From assembly GCA_965246935.1 (NCBI GenBank), contig CBDFGC010000008.1, positions 434,001 to 498,000 on the forward strand: a stretch of DNA of 64,000 bases. Direction: 5' to 3'. Both the position numbers and the translations under genes were made by a program. Below, in pieces: positions 37,238 through 46,644 of this stretch (positions are counted from its first letter, which is position 1; every line of letters begins with the position of its first letter). The notes under the pieces are model-generated. The model saw only the letters and a program-made list of their open reading frames with translations, was not told where the DNA came from and did no database searches. The stretch is from JAZKFT01 sp965246935. GTDB taxonomy: Bacteria > Bacteroidota > Bacteroidia > Chitinophagales > Chitinophagaceae.

Positions 37238-37278
37238 TGCAAGTAATTTAAATTAGGAATATCATTAACATTTATCGC

Positions 37279-38754
37279 CTATCTTTTATCAGCAGGAGGA
37301 GCATCAAATATTTTTTCTCCTTCTACATCTACCAATACCATGGCAGGCCTTGCATCCGCTGTTGTAGTGCTAACATCAATGTTCTGTAACGTAACACCTT
37401 TTACATGGCGCAGGTACAGTCCGTATGAAGGTACCGTACCCCGTAAGCCACCGTACTCAGGCCACCTGCCTTTCAGATTCTCTACGGTGAACTCTTCCAA
37501 CACATTCTTTGCATCTGCCGCAGTGCCGCCTCCCGGAAATATAGCCCTGATACCACTAAAGCTTATTCCTTCTATCGGGTGGCCGGGCATACCGGTTACA
37601 ATAAAAGCGGCATTCTTGCCGGCAGTGTTGGTTTCAACTACTATATTGTTGAACTGAATATTATACATTCTTTTCATAGGAAGAAGCGTTGCCATTGTAT
37701 CAACCCAGGCCTTTTGCGAATTAAAAGTCATGAAAACGGGACGTGGTACATTCTTCATCACCAGGTTACTGAAAACCATATTTCGCATTTCGGCGCCTTC
37801 CATCATCTGGATTTTCAAACCGGAATCATTGTGGTCCCGAAAGGTGCAATTGGAAACTGCTACGTTTTCAAAATCACCACGGGAAAGCAGCCCGATACGG
37901 ATGCCTGCCCAACGGCTTGAAAAGTGGCAGTTGGTTATTGTCACATCCTGGCAGGGGTTTTCAGGAAGTGAAGTTTGCAGGCAGATAGAATCGTCGCTGG
38001 TGTCAAAGGTGGAATTGCTTACCCGCACATTTTTGCATCCATCAAAGTCAAGGCCATCGCCGTTGCTGTTTGCACGGCTAAAAATGGTAATGCCATCTAC
38101 CACAATGTCGGAGCAGTACCGCCACTCCGTAGTCCAGGAGGCCGGGGCCCGCAGCGTAATATCCCGTACACGCAGGTTTGAGCATCTGAGAAACCGGAAC
38201 ATCTTCGGGCGGTTGCGCTGCGGATCTCCGGGCATCGGAAAGGATTTGCCTTGCCCGTCAATGATGCCTTTTCCCTCAATACTAATATGCTGAACGTCTT
38301 TAGCAAACAGGAGGCAGCGGTCCATGTAAGGTTCACCCCGGTACATCGTCCTGTCTGTATTGGTAGTATAGTCATCAATATTGGTGCTGCCAAGTAAAAC
38401 CGCACCTGCCGCTATATGCAGGCAAACATTACTCTTAAAATAAATAGTTCCGGTAACATAACTACCGCCTGCTATCAGTACTGTTCCGCCGCCTGCAGCA
38501 TTGCACTGGTCAATAGCAGACTGAATGGTTTTTGTGTTCAGTGTTTTGCCATCGCCTGCCGCACCAAACAGACGAACGTCATAAACCGCCTGTGGCACAA
38601 CTGCTTCACCGGAAACAATTTTATTATTCCCTGTCTTTGCATTGGTAGCTTTTGTTCCTGTTATCTGCGATATGGATGGAAGACAAGCAAAAAGAAAACC
38701 TACAATAATAATTACAGCGGGAATGAGCCTTGCCAATAGCTTACTATTTTGCAT
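37279..38754 (-). CDS. GH28-like polygalacturonase family protein lacking the usual catalytic-loop His
   Basis: About 491 residues from the ATG at 38754 (an ATG at 38772 adds six). After the signal helix comes a right-handed beta-helix domain: VRLFGAAGDGKTLNTKTIQ, then NSNGDGLDFDGCKNV (235-249) and TSDDSICLQ (258-266), numbered from 38772, which supply the three acidic residues of GH28. The expected GHG/His loop is replaced by FSSRWAGIRIG, and the RIK motif reads LKIQ. Several Bacteroidota GH28 paralogues with exo or rhamnosidase-like roles differ here as well. It lies between GH29 and GH43 genes in the same direction. Confidence 0.78.
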   Translation of the reverse strand: MQNSKLLARLIPAVIIIVGFLFACLPSISQITGTKATNAKTGNNKIVSGEAVVPQAVYDVRLFGAAGDGKTLNTKTIQSAIDQCNAAGGGTVLIAGGSYVTGTIYFKSNVCLHIAAGAVLLGSTNIDDYTTNTDRTMYRGEPYMDRCLLFAKDVQHISIEGKGIIDGQGKSFPMPGDPQRNRPKMFRFLRCSNLRVRDITLRAPASWTTEWRYCSDIVVDGITIFSRANSNGDGLDFDGCKNVRVSNSTFDTSDDSICLQTSLPENPCQDVTITNCHFSSRWAGIRIGLLSRGDFENVAVSNCTFRDHNDSGLKIQMMEGAEMRNMVFSNLVMKNVPRPVFMTFNSQKAWVDTMATLLPMKRMYNIQFNNIVVETNTAGKNAAFIVTGMPGHPIEGISFSGIRAIFPGGGTAADAKNVLEEFTVENLKGRWPEYGGLRGTVPSYGLYLRHVKGVTLQNIDVSTTTADARPAMVLVDVEGEKIFDAPPADKR

Positions 38755-38915
38755 TTTATGCGTGTATTCCATAACTGCTTTATTAAAGTTTTCTACTGTG
38801 TTCTATATCCGCCCCGGCCAATGCCTTGTATTTTGTATTCCTATGTAACTTATGTGCCTATGTGGTTTATTACTAAAATACTAAATAGGTTTACCGTTAA
38901 AAAACAGGAAACATA

Positions 38916-40118
38916 TTATTTATTATTTACCAAAATAAAATCCGGCTGTTTGGGCGCAACAATCACTTTGCCTTCCCTGTCAAATTCCACCTTTACAATT
39001 CCCGGTTTTTCCCGCCAGGGCGATTGGGAGTCATTTCCGAAAAAGGCACTCCACCAATTTCCTTTTTTATCTTTAAAAAAATTAGTGCCGCCACCGCAGG
39101 GTACACTTTCGTGCCGCATGGTATAGGGTCCGAAAATACTGTCGGAGACAGACAGGCAGGTAGAATAACGGCCTTCGTATTCATCGGCTGCACCCCGGTA
39201 GTATTTACCATTTGCTTTAAACAACACGGCGCCTTCATGGCCTAAATCGTTCGTGCCCCGCGGGCCGCATTTGGCCGAATGGTGTGTGAGATCGTGGTCG
39301 GGATTTAACAGTTGCACATCCTGTGGTGCTGTTTCAAAACCACTCATATCATCTTTCATTAATGCAATACGCCCAGCGCCCGACCAGGTAAAATAAACTT
39401 TGCCATCATCGTCCTGAAACAGGGTTGGGTCAATACCACCGATGAATGGTTTGGAAGGATCAGCATAAGCATGTACATACGGCCCTTCCGGTTTGCCGCT
39501 GGTGCTTCTTAAAATAGAAATGCCACCGGGTGGCATACTTAACACAATAAAGTAATTCCCCTTTACATAATGCAGTTCCGGGGCCCACAACGCACGGGCA
39601 GGTTTGCCATGAAGATCAGCCCAGGCTTTTTCCCAGTTACCATCTTTTTCAATGCTCCAGACCAATCCCATATATTCCCATTTTTGTAAATCTTTCGATT
39701 TCCATAATTCAACGCCATCGGCATGTGCCCAGATGTTATCGCCGGTAGAGCCGGTGAGATAATAATTACCATCACCGCCCAGTATTACAACCGCATCCCG
39801 GATATGAACATCCCAGATTGGTTTGACAGGAGGCAATAAACCGTTTTTGATTACCGATGCGGTTATCATGCCGGTATCCATTTTAGTCCAATCGCTTTGC
39901 GGATTTTTGCCGGCATACATTATCCCGTTTGAACCGCTGCGCCAGCCACCCCAGCCATTTCCGGTAACCGGTTTGCCGGGCCCGCTGATACCGGAACCCT
40001 TGTTCCTGATTTTATCAATTTCGTTCTGTGTAAAACCGGTATTGGGCTGTGCCAATAGCATCATTTGCACAGGTATCATCATGGCAAGGAAAAGGAGTAA
40101 TTTCTTCATAACTTTCAT
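38916..40118 (-). CDS. GH43 family glycosidase
   Basis: A 400-residue exported five-bladed beta-propeller. The signal peptide is KKLLLFLAMMIPVQMMLLAQ. GH43-type acidic residues are D108 in WDVHIRDAVVI (base), Asp in GGIDPTLFQDDDG (pKa modulator) and Glu in DLGHEGAVLF (acid). GH43 enzymes remove arabinose, xylose or beta-1,3-galactose; the specificity is not clear here. It precedes the GH28-like gene by 160 bp on the same strand. Confidence 0.85.
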   Translation of the reverse strand: MKVMKKLLLFLAMMIPVQMMLLAQPNTGFTQNEIDKIRNKGSGISGPGKPVTGNGWGGWRSGSNGIMYAGKNPQSDWTKMDTGMITASVIKNGLLPPVKPIWDVHIRDAVVILGGDGNYYLTGSTGDNIWAHADGVELWKSKDLQKWEYMGLVWSIEKDGNWEKAWADLHGKPARALWAPELHYVKGNYFIVLSMPPGGISILRSTSGKPEGPYVHAYADPSKPFIGGIDPTLFQDDDGKVYFTWSGAGRIALMKDDMSGFETAPQDVQLLNPDHDLTHHSAKCGPRGTNDLGHEGAVLFKANGKYYRGAADEYEGRYSTCLSVSDSIFGPYTMRHESVPCGGGTNFFKDKKGNWWSAFFGNDSQSPWREKPGIVKVEFDREGKVIVAPKQPDFILVNNK

Positions 40119-40306
40119 TTAAAAAAGTACGGATCTTCCGTTGAACCTGTTTAACATTGTACCCACAACTTGTTTCATTCGTCCGGGGGCAGGCATACAG
40201 AAACATAAAACACAAGGCATTAAATTTTACACAGTACACATCATAAAACCGTAATGATTTCACCTCATAAAAGCCCGCACTGTATTGTGCATCACCTAAT
40301 TTATTT

Positions 40307-40642
40307 CTATAACTGAAATATTTTATCCATTAGTATCCATTTCTCTCCATTTGTAGCCCAGGGCATTGGCTGCTGAAATTTCCACATTAATTTTTCCCAC
40401 TCCTGCACTTTGGAATTAGCTGCATCCATAGTGGCTTTGCGGTCAAAACTAAAGTTGCTATCTGTTTCCATTATCATGAACAATCGGTTACCCGTTCGGT
40501 AAATTTCCATGTCGGTAATACCGCTGTCCAGAATACTCTTTTTAATTTCCGGCCAGCCGTTTTCAGCTTTATGCCAGTTTTCATATTCGGCAATCAGTGC
40601 CGGTTCATTTACCAGGTCAAGGGCAAGGCAATATCGTTTCAT
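40307..40642 (-). CDS. L-rhamnose/L-fucose mutarotase (RhaM family)
   Basis: A 111-residue cytosolic protein starting at the ATG at 40642 (MKRYCLALDLVNEPALIAEY). It belongs to the RhaM/DUF718 family: the N-terminal strand, NWHKAENGWPEIKKSILDSG and MIMETDSNFSFDRK. The members interconvert sugar anomers, and some act on L-fucose. With two GH29 fucosidases in the window, L-fucose is the likeliest substrate. It is in the same orientation as the GH43 to GH29 run. Confidence 0.82.
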   Translation of the reverse strand: MKRYCLALDLVNEPALIAEYENWHKAENGWPEIKKSILDSGITDMEIYRTGNRLFMIMETDSNFSFDRKATMDAANSKVQEWEKLMWKFQQPMPWATNGEKWILMDKIFQL

Positions 40643-40893
40643 GGAAAATAGGGTTGATAAATTTTTAAAGCTGCTATTGTTGAAATCGATTATCAAAGTA
40701 AATGAATAGCAACGATAGCAGGTAAAAGTTAATTTTTTGTTTGTTGCGCATCTACTGAAACACAGTACAAGCGGTAGCAGCTTACGGCAGAATATTTGTA
40801 ATCCAGTTTAAATTATTAAGGCAGATGTAACAGATTGATGCAGATTTGAAAGAGGTAATTATTAATACTTAATTATATTAGAATCATCTTCAT

Positions 40894-40979
40894 GTCATTG
40901 CGAGCTTGGGTTCTTGCCCAACGAAGCAATCTCCCCGGTTTTGTTGGGGATTGCCACGGGCAAGAACCCTCGCAATGAC
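40894..40979. repeat. Palindromic REP-like repeat
   Basis: GTCATTGCGAG at the left and CGCAATGAC at the right flank complementary inner arms (GGTTCTTGCCC and GGGCAAGAACC; GCAATCTCCCC and GGGGATTGC). The GTCATTGCGAG...GAAGCAATC pattern is a widely distributed bacterial palindromic repeat. It sits downstream of the LacI-family gene. Confidence 0.75.
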
Positions 40980-41032
40980 CTATAATAAACCTCACCTGAT
41001 TTTGTTCACATATTTGGGACAAAAAAATTTTA

Positions 41033-42040
41033 TTAACTCTTGGTAGATTCTCGTTCAATTAATTGAGATGGCAATACCATTTTCCGGCTTTCGAGATCAA
41101 AATTATTTTTTTCAATTCCTTTAAAAAGCAGGTCGGCAGCGGTTCGGCCTATTTCAAAGGCAGGTTGGGTAATCGTAGTTAAAGAAGGATTAAGTATAGG
41201 CGCCGTTTGCAATGTAGAGAATGCAATTACTTTTAACTGTTCCGGAATATTGATTTTCATTTCGTGGCAGGCAAGATAAATTTGAATGGCCACTTTTTCA
41301 ACAGATGCAATGATTCCGTCGGGACTATTTTTTACAGTCAACAGTTTTTGTATAAGCCGGTAGTCCGTTTCTTCGTTGCCGGTACAGTAAATAACAGGAG
41401 GATGGGTGATACCTGCATCGCTCATCGCTGCTTTAAAACCTTCTTCTCTTTTTTTACAAATCGGCAGGCTTTCAGAGGCGGAAAAAAAACAGATATGGTT
41501 ACAGTTTTTGCTAAGTAAATGTTGTGTAGCGATGTACCCGGACTCATAATCATTCGTAATAATTTTAGCTGCTTCAATCCCCTCAAACTCCCGGTCAAAA
41601 AATACAACCGGTATATTATCGGTTTGAAGGTTACGGATATGGTCGGGTATTTTTGTTTCGCTGGAAATAGAGATTAAAACACCATCTACCCGGCCGCTAC
41701 GGCAATCCTGCAAAATATTTTTTTCATTTTCATAGCTTTCGTGAGACAGGTAAATGAGCACATGGTAACCTTTCTTTTCTGCAACAGACTGAATGCCGTT
41801 AATAGCCAGCGAAAAGAAATTGTCTGCTATTTCCGGTAGTACTACAGCGATCGTTTTACTCTTTTTTCTTCTCAGGCTGCTGGCATACGGATTAGGTGTA
41901 TAGTTTAACTCGGTTGCCCGGTCATATACTCTTTTTTTAGTGATTGCACTTATTTCATGCGAATCCCGCAAAGCTTTGGAAACCGTGGCTATCGAGAGCT
42001 GTAAGTCGTTGGCTAATAATTGAAGGGTTACATGTGTCAT
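41033..42040 (-). CDS. LacI-family transcriptional regulator
   Basis: About 335 residues from the ATG at 42040 (MTHVTLQLLANDLQLS), chosen because the helix-turn-helix should begin there. The DNA-binding domain includes LSIATVSKALRDSHEISAIT and the hinge YTPNPYASSLRRKKS. The sugar-binding core follows (VVFFDREFEGIEAAKIITND). It would sense a sugar and control the neighbouring genes. A near-perfect LacI-type operator lies 45 bases upstream of its start, which suggests autoregulation and control of the divergent myo-inositol oxygenase gene. Confidence 0.9.
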   Translation of the reverse strand: MTHVTLQLLANDLQLSIATVSKALRDSHEISAITKKRVYDRATELNYTPNPYASSLRRKKSKTIAVVLPEIADNFFSLAINGIQSVAEKKGYHVLIYLSHESYENEKNILQDCRSGRVDGVLISISSETKIPDHIRNLQTDNIPVVFFDREFEGIEAAKIITNDYESGYIATQHLLSKNCNHICFFSASESLPICKKREEGFKAAMSDAGITHPPVIYCTGNEETDYRLIQKLLTVKNSPDGIIASVEKVAIQIYLACHEMKINIPEQLKVIAFSTLQTAPILNPSLTTITQPAFEIGRTAADLLFKGIEKNNFDLESRKMVLPSQLIERESTKS

Positions 42041-42084
42041 AGCAGTTCTATACAGGCCGAATATACTACAGTTTACAGGGCACA

Positions 42085-42100
42085 ACGAAATCGTTTTCGT
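42085..42100. promoter_or_regulatory. LacI-type operator
   Basis: ACGAAATCGTTTTCGT is a 16-bp palindrome with a central CG in which seven of eight base pairs are symmetric. It matches the general LacI-family operator form. It lies between the divergent LacI-family and myo-inositol oxygenase genes. Confidence 0.65.
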
Positions 42101-42296
42101 AGATTTTGTCGCCTGAATAATGTTGTAATCATTTTAAAATGCACAACTTGCATCACTTCTTTCCACCCTAAAAATGCTTGTTGTATTTCAGTCGCTATCC
42201 GGCCTGAACCTTTTTTTATGCTATACAGCCGGTAACCGGCATTTCACTTTGTTGTATCGGTAGTAACACCCTATCAGTTATTTATAAACAATTATT

Positions 42297-43178
42297 ATGA
42301 TAATGGAAACGATGCAGGCTCCTGCAGGCCCGCTTACAAATCTGGATGAATGGGAAGATGATTTGCTATTACGCTATCCGGCTGCTGATACAATAACTAC
42401 GGAAAAAAGCAAAGAAGCCTACCGCAATTACGATAGCCCGCAACGGGACACCGTAAAGGAATTTTACCGCCTCAACCACCAGTATCAGACCTACGATTTT
42501 GTGCAGGAGAAGCGTAAAAATTACCTGGCTTTCGATAAGAAAGAAATGCCCGTTTGGCAGGCTTTCGATTTTTTGAATGAACTGGTAGATGATTCCGACC
42601 CCGATACGGATTTAACCCAATTACAGCACTTGTTGCAAACCTCCGAAGCCATACGTGCGGATGGCCACCCGGACTGGATGGTGCTAACCGGCCTGATGCA
42701 TGATATGGGCAAAACACTCTGTCTTTTTGGTGAGCCGCAATGGGCCGTAGTAGGCGACACCTTCCCCACTGGCTGCGCTTATTCGGATGCGATTGTGTAC
42801 CCGGAATACTTTACCAATAATCCCGATTATACCAACCCGGCTTACAACACAACGCTGGGCGTGTACAAAAAGAACTGTGGCCTGCGGAATGTAACCATGA
42901 GCTGGGGACATGATGAATATGTGTACCAGATGATGAAGGACTATCTGCCGGAGGAAGGCTTGTATATGCTGCGCTATCATTCCTTTTATTCGTGGCACAG
43001 AGAAGGGGCGTATGATTATTTACTGGACAGTCACGACCGGCAGATGCTGCAATGGGTAAAGCTGTTTAATCCTTACGACCTCTATTCCAAAAACCCTGCC
43101 CCGCCCAACTGGGACGAGTTGAAACCATATTACGAAAACCTGGTAAAAAAATATTTACCGGATACGCTAAAGTTCTGA
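42297..43178 (+). CDS. Myo-inositol oxygenase
   Basis: A 293-residue cytosolic di-iron oxygenase that converts myo-inositol plus O2 to D-glucuronate. The HD-type ligand set is in place: H124 in RADGHPDW, H135-D136 in GLMHDMGK, H205 in MSWGHDEY, H228 in LRYHSFYSWH and D261 in NPYDLYSK. Length and motifs are close to eukaryotic MIOX, and the gene occurs in some Bacteroidota. It is divergent from the LacI-family gene and probably controlled by it. No other inositol genes are in the window. Confidence 0.93.
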   Translation: MIMETMQAPAGPLTNLDEWEDDLLLRYPAADTITTEKSKEAYRNYDSPQRDTVKEFYRLNHQYQTYDFVQEKRKNYLAFDKKEMPVWQAFDFLNELVDDSDPDTDLTQLQHLLQTSEAIRADGHPDWMVLTGLMHDMGKTLCLFGEPQWAVVGDTFPTGCAYSDAIVYPEYFTNNPDYTNPAYNTTLGVYKKNCGLRNVTMSWGHDEYVYQMMKDYLPEEGLYMLRYHSFYSWHREGAYDYLLDSHDRQMLQWVKLFNPYDLYSKNPAPPNWDELKPYYENLVKKYLPDTLKF

Positions 43179-43579
43179 TGTATTCAATTATCCGGTTTAA
43201 CCTGGCAGTAATGGCTGAATGTGCAAAAAGTACGGTAGTTCTATCATTACCGGTACGATTGCCATTGCCGGCTTGTTCTTTTATAGTTCACCATAATAAA
43301 TCGAAAGCAAGTTTATCAGATAAATTCTATTGATTTTCAACCTAAATCAGAAATGATCATTACAGGCAGCATTCTGAAACTTTATCTGTCATACTTATAT
43401 ATTAGTGTTGATGTATAGGTCTGTTCTTAATAAGGTTTGATAGTATACCAATTTATTTAAAGATACCAAAGACCCGTTTTTTTCACGATTGTATTTGATT
43501 CAACACCCTGCATTCACTGACAACTAACTGATCTATACATCGCAGAACCAGCTAATAACTTTTTAAACCAACAACTGAC
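43179..43579. other. Intergenic region before the first SusC gene
   Basis: About 400 bases with no gene. A TGTATTTG at 43490-43497 is one base off the TAnnTTTG promoter element, about 80 bases before the SusC start. No operator or sigma/anti-sigma gene is visible. Confidence 0.4.
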
Positions 43580-46500
43580 ATGAAGAGAAAAAACGATTGC
43601 CTGCTGCTTCGAAAGGCAGTTTACCTGCTTTGCCTTTTAATTTACTTGCCTGCCGCCCTGCTGGCACAGCCCGCAACACGGGAAATTAAGGGTATCGTAA
43701 AAAACGATAAAGGCGCCGGCATAAGCGGTGCCACGGTTTCGATAAAAGGAACCAACCGGGCCAAAGCATCGGAAACCTCCGGTGCCTTCAGCATTGCTGC
43801 TGCCGAAGGCGAAGTGCTGGTGATCACGGCCGTTTCGTATGGCAGTGTGGAAGTGAACGTAACCAGGGAATCTTTTTACAACGTGTCCCTCTCAACAGCT
43901 AATAGTATACTGAACGATGTAGTAGTAGTAGGTTATGGTAAAAGTTCCCGTAAAACATTAGCAAGCGCTATTACCTCCGTAAAACCGGAAGACCTGAACC
44001 GGGGCGCCATCAGTGATGTAGGACAGTTATTGCAGGGTAAGGTAGCCGGCCTGAATATTACGGCCAGCGGCGATCCCAACAGGCCTGCTGCAGTTATTCT
44101 CCGCGGTGCATCTACGGTGAACAGTCCAGGCGGTCCTTATTATGTGATTGATGGGGTTCCGGGCGCAGACATTGCGGTGATTGCACCGGATGATATTGCC
44201 TCCATTGATGTGCTTAAAGATGCTTCCGCAACGGCTATTTATGGCAACCGTGCCAGTAATGGCGTTATCATCGTTACCACTAAAAGAGGTCGTAAAGGGG
44301 CGGCAACTACTTCTTACAATGGGTATGTAGGTCTTGAAAAAGTAAGCAGGAATCTGGATTTAATGAACGCCGATCAGTTACGGGCATATGTAGCTGCAAA
44401 CAGCGTTGCTTTTTCACCCAACGACGATAAAGGCGCAAATACCGATTGGCAGGCTGCCGTACAAAGAAACAAAGCTATTTCTCACAACCATAACATCAGC
44501 TTCAACGGCGGCGGTGAACATGGCACGTACAGTGCCAGTGTAAACTATTATAGCAAAGAAGGCATCATGCTAAGTTCTAAATTAGAACGGCTGAATGTGC
44601 GGCTGAACATTGATCAATATGCGTTGAATGATAAAGTACGGTTTACCCTGAATGTTGCTAATTCAAACAGTAAGGCAAACTATACGCCCTTACAAAATAT
44701 TGTGCTGCTGCAGGCTGCCAAGCATTTACCTATTTCCCCGGTAATCAATCCAGATGGCAGTTATTTTGAAAACCTGAATACAACCGGCTATTTCAATCCG
44801 GTGGCCATTATTAACCATGCACAGGACAATACTAAATACAATACCCTGATTGGCTCGTTTGGCACAGAAGTAAAACTACCATTTGGTTTCACGTACAATG
44901 CCAGCTATGCCTACCAGCGTACCACTTCGCTGCACGGCGAATTTTACGACAGTTATTTTGGTAAATACCCAACTTCAAATTTTTATAACAATCCCGATCC
45001 GGGCATTGGCATTGCACATACGTTGATTGGTAACCTGTTTGGCCGCAACGGATCAGCTTTAAGAAGCACCTTCCAGAATACCACTACTACCATTGAATCC
45101 TTCTTAACCTGGAGTAAAAAGCTGGGCGATCATTCCATTAATGCGGTTGCTGGTTATTCCTATATTGATAATGTGTATGGGGATGGTTTTCAAACCTCCA
45201 GCACCAACTTCCCTACAGATAATACCGGCTATAACAACTTAGTGTTGGGAAACCCTTACGGCATTAGCAATTACCGCATTAATTTAGGAAGCGACCTTAC
45301 GTATGGTGAAACCAAGTTGATTTCTGATTTTGGCCGGTTAAACTATAATTATCAGGATAAATATTTGGTACAGGCTTCTATTCGCCGGGATGGAAGTTCA
45401 GTGTTCGGCGATAATAATCACTGGGGCTATTTCCCCTCTGTAGGGTTAGCCTGGCGCATTAACCAGGAAAAGTTTATGCAAAATCAAAACCTTTTCAGTG
45501 ATATAAAATTACGGGGCAGTTATGGCGTAACCGGTAATTCGCAGGGCATTGGCGCCTTTACCAGCAAACTGGTGTATGGCATTACCGGCACTTATTACAA
45601 CAACGGTGTGCAGGAAAACGCTTTTGCCCCGATACAGGGTTCGAATCCTGATTTAAAATGGGAGAAAACAGCTACCACGAATATTGGGTTGGACTTTGCA
45701 GTGCTGAAGGGGAAGGTGAGCGGTTCGGTAGATGTGTATAATAAGAATACTACCGATATGTTATTTAATTATGTGGTACCGCAGGCGCTGGTACCTGGCG
45801 GAAGGCTTTGGGCAAACGGTGGCAGTATTAATAACAAGGGCATTGAATTAAGCCTGAATGCTACACCGGTAAGCACTAAAAATTTTACCTGGAACAGCAG
45901 CCTGAACCTGGCGCATAATAAAAATGAAATTACCAGCCTGAAAGGGCCATATTCCAATGGCGATTCTGTTCGCTACTCCGATCCGGAAGGGCCGGGGCAA
46001 ACAAATGCCACGCTGCAATTGCTGAAAGTAGGCTACCCGGTTGGCCAGTTTTTTACGCTTCGGTATGCAGGGAAAGATACGGCCGGTGTTTCGCAGTTTT
46101 ATAAAAGAGATGGTTCCAAAACCAGCGGATCAACAACGCCTGGTATCGGTACCGATTATTGGTACCTGGGCAACGCACAACCGAAATTATTAATTGGCTG
46201 GAATAATACGTTCCGGTATAAAAATTTCGACCTTAATTTATTTGTCAGAAGTGCATTGGGTGGAAAGATATTTAATGCCACCCGGGCCGATCTGTCCTAC
46301 ACTACCGCCGCTACCGGAAATAATATACTGGTAAGTGCAGCAGGCGACCGTGTAAAAGACACGAAGAATTCTTTTTATTCCGACCGGTATATTGAAAGTG
46401 GTGATTACCTGCGGCTGGATAATGCCACGCTGGCATATACTTTTAAATCAATGAGGTATGTAAAGAACCTGCGGGTGTACACATCCGTAAATAATCTTTT

Positions 46501-46627
46501 TGTAATTACGAACTACCAGGGCATTGATCCGGAGATCAGCCAGGGCGGTGTAGCACCGGGTATTGATTATAATAATTTTTATCCGAAAACACGCACCTTT
46601 TTATTCGGTGTAAACGTATCATTCTAA
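43580..46627 (+). CDS. SusC/RagA-family TonB-linked outer membrane transporter (PUL 1)
   Basis: A 1,015-residue outer membrane protein that imports oligosaccharides with SusD. The signal peptide is followed by a carboxypeptidase-like domain (REIKGIVKNDKGAGISGATV), the SusC linker DVVVVGYGKSSRK and the plug (QLLQGKVAGLNI, YVIDGVPGADIAVI, IDVLKDASATAIYGNRASNG). The barrel ends in the terminal Phe of FLFGVNVSF. There is no STN domain, so it is not an FecR/anti-sigma-type receptor. The SusD partner starts 17 bases downstream. Confidence 0.95.
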   Translation: MKRKNDCLLLRKAVYLLCLLIYLPAALLAQPATREIKGIVKNDKGAGISGATVSIKGTNRAKASETSGAFSIAAAEGEVLVITAVSYGSVEVNVTRESFYNVSLSTANSILNDVVVVGYGKSSRKTLASAITSVKPEDLNRGAISDVGQLLQGKVAGLNITASGDPNRPAAVILRGASTVNSPGGPYYVIDGVPGADIAVIAPDDIASIDVLKDASATAIYGNRASNGVIIVTTKRGRKGAATTSYNGYVGLEKVSRNLDLMNADQLRAYVAANSVAFSPNDDKGANTDWQAAVQRNKAISHNHNISFNGGGEHGTYSASVNYYSKEGIMLSSKLERLNVRLNIDQYALNDKVRFTLNVANSNSKANYTPLQNIVLLQAAKHLPISPVINPDGSYFENLNTTGYFNPVAIINHAQDNTKYNTLIGSFGTEVKLPFGFTYNASYAYQRTTSLHGEFYDSYFGKYPTSNFYNNPDPGIGIAHTLIGNLFGRNGSALRSTFQNTTTTIESFLTWSKKLGDHSINAVAGYSYIDNVYGDGFQTSSTNFPTDNTGYNNLVLGNPYGISNYRINLGSDLTYGETKLISDFGRLNYNYQDKYLVQASIRRDGSSVFGDNNHWGYFPSVGLAWRINQEKFMQNQNLFSDIKLRGSYGVTGNSQGIGAFTSKLVYGITGTYYNNGVQENAFAPIQGSNPDLKWEKTATTNIGLDFAVLKGKVSGSVDVYNKNTTDMLFNYVVPQALVPGGRLWANGGSINNKGIELSLNATPVSTKNFTWNSSLNLAHNKNEITSLKGPYSNGDSVRYSDPEGPGQTNATLQLLKVGYPVGQFFTLRYAGKDTAGVSQFYKRDGSKTSGSTTPGIGTDYWYLGNAQPKLLIGWNNTFRYKNFDLNLFVRSALGGKIFNATRADLSYTTAATGNNILVSAAGDRVKDTKNSFYSDRYIESGDYLRLDNATLAYTFKSMRYVKNLRVYTSVNNLFVITNYQGIDPEISQGGVAPGIDYNNFYPKTRTFLFGVNVSF

Positions 46628-46644
46628 AAACACAGGACACATTT

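Noticed and set aside
40873..41058. Minus-strand frame of 61 codons
   Set aside because: It overlaps a palindromic repeat and the end of the LacI-family gene; the coding look comes from the repeat.
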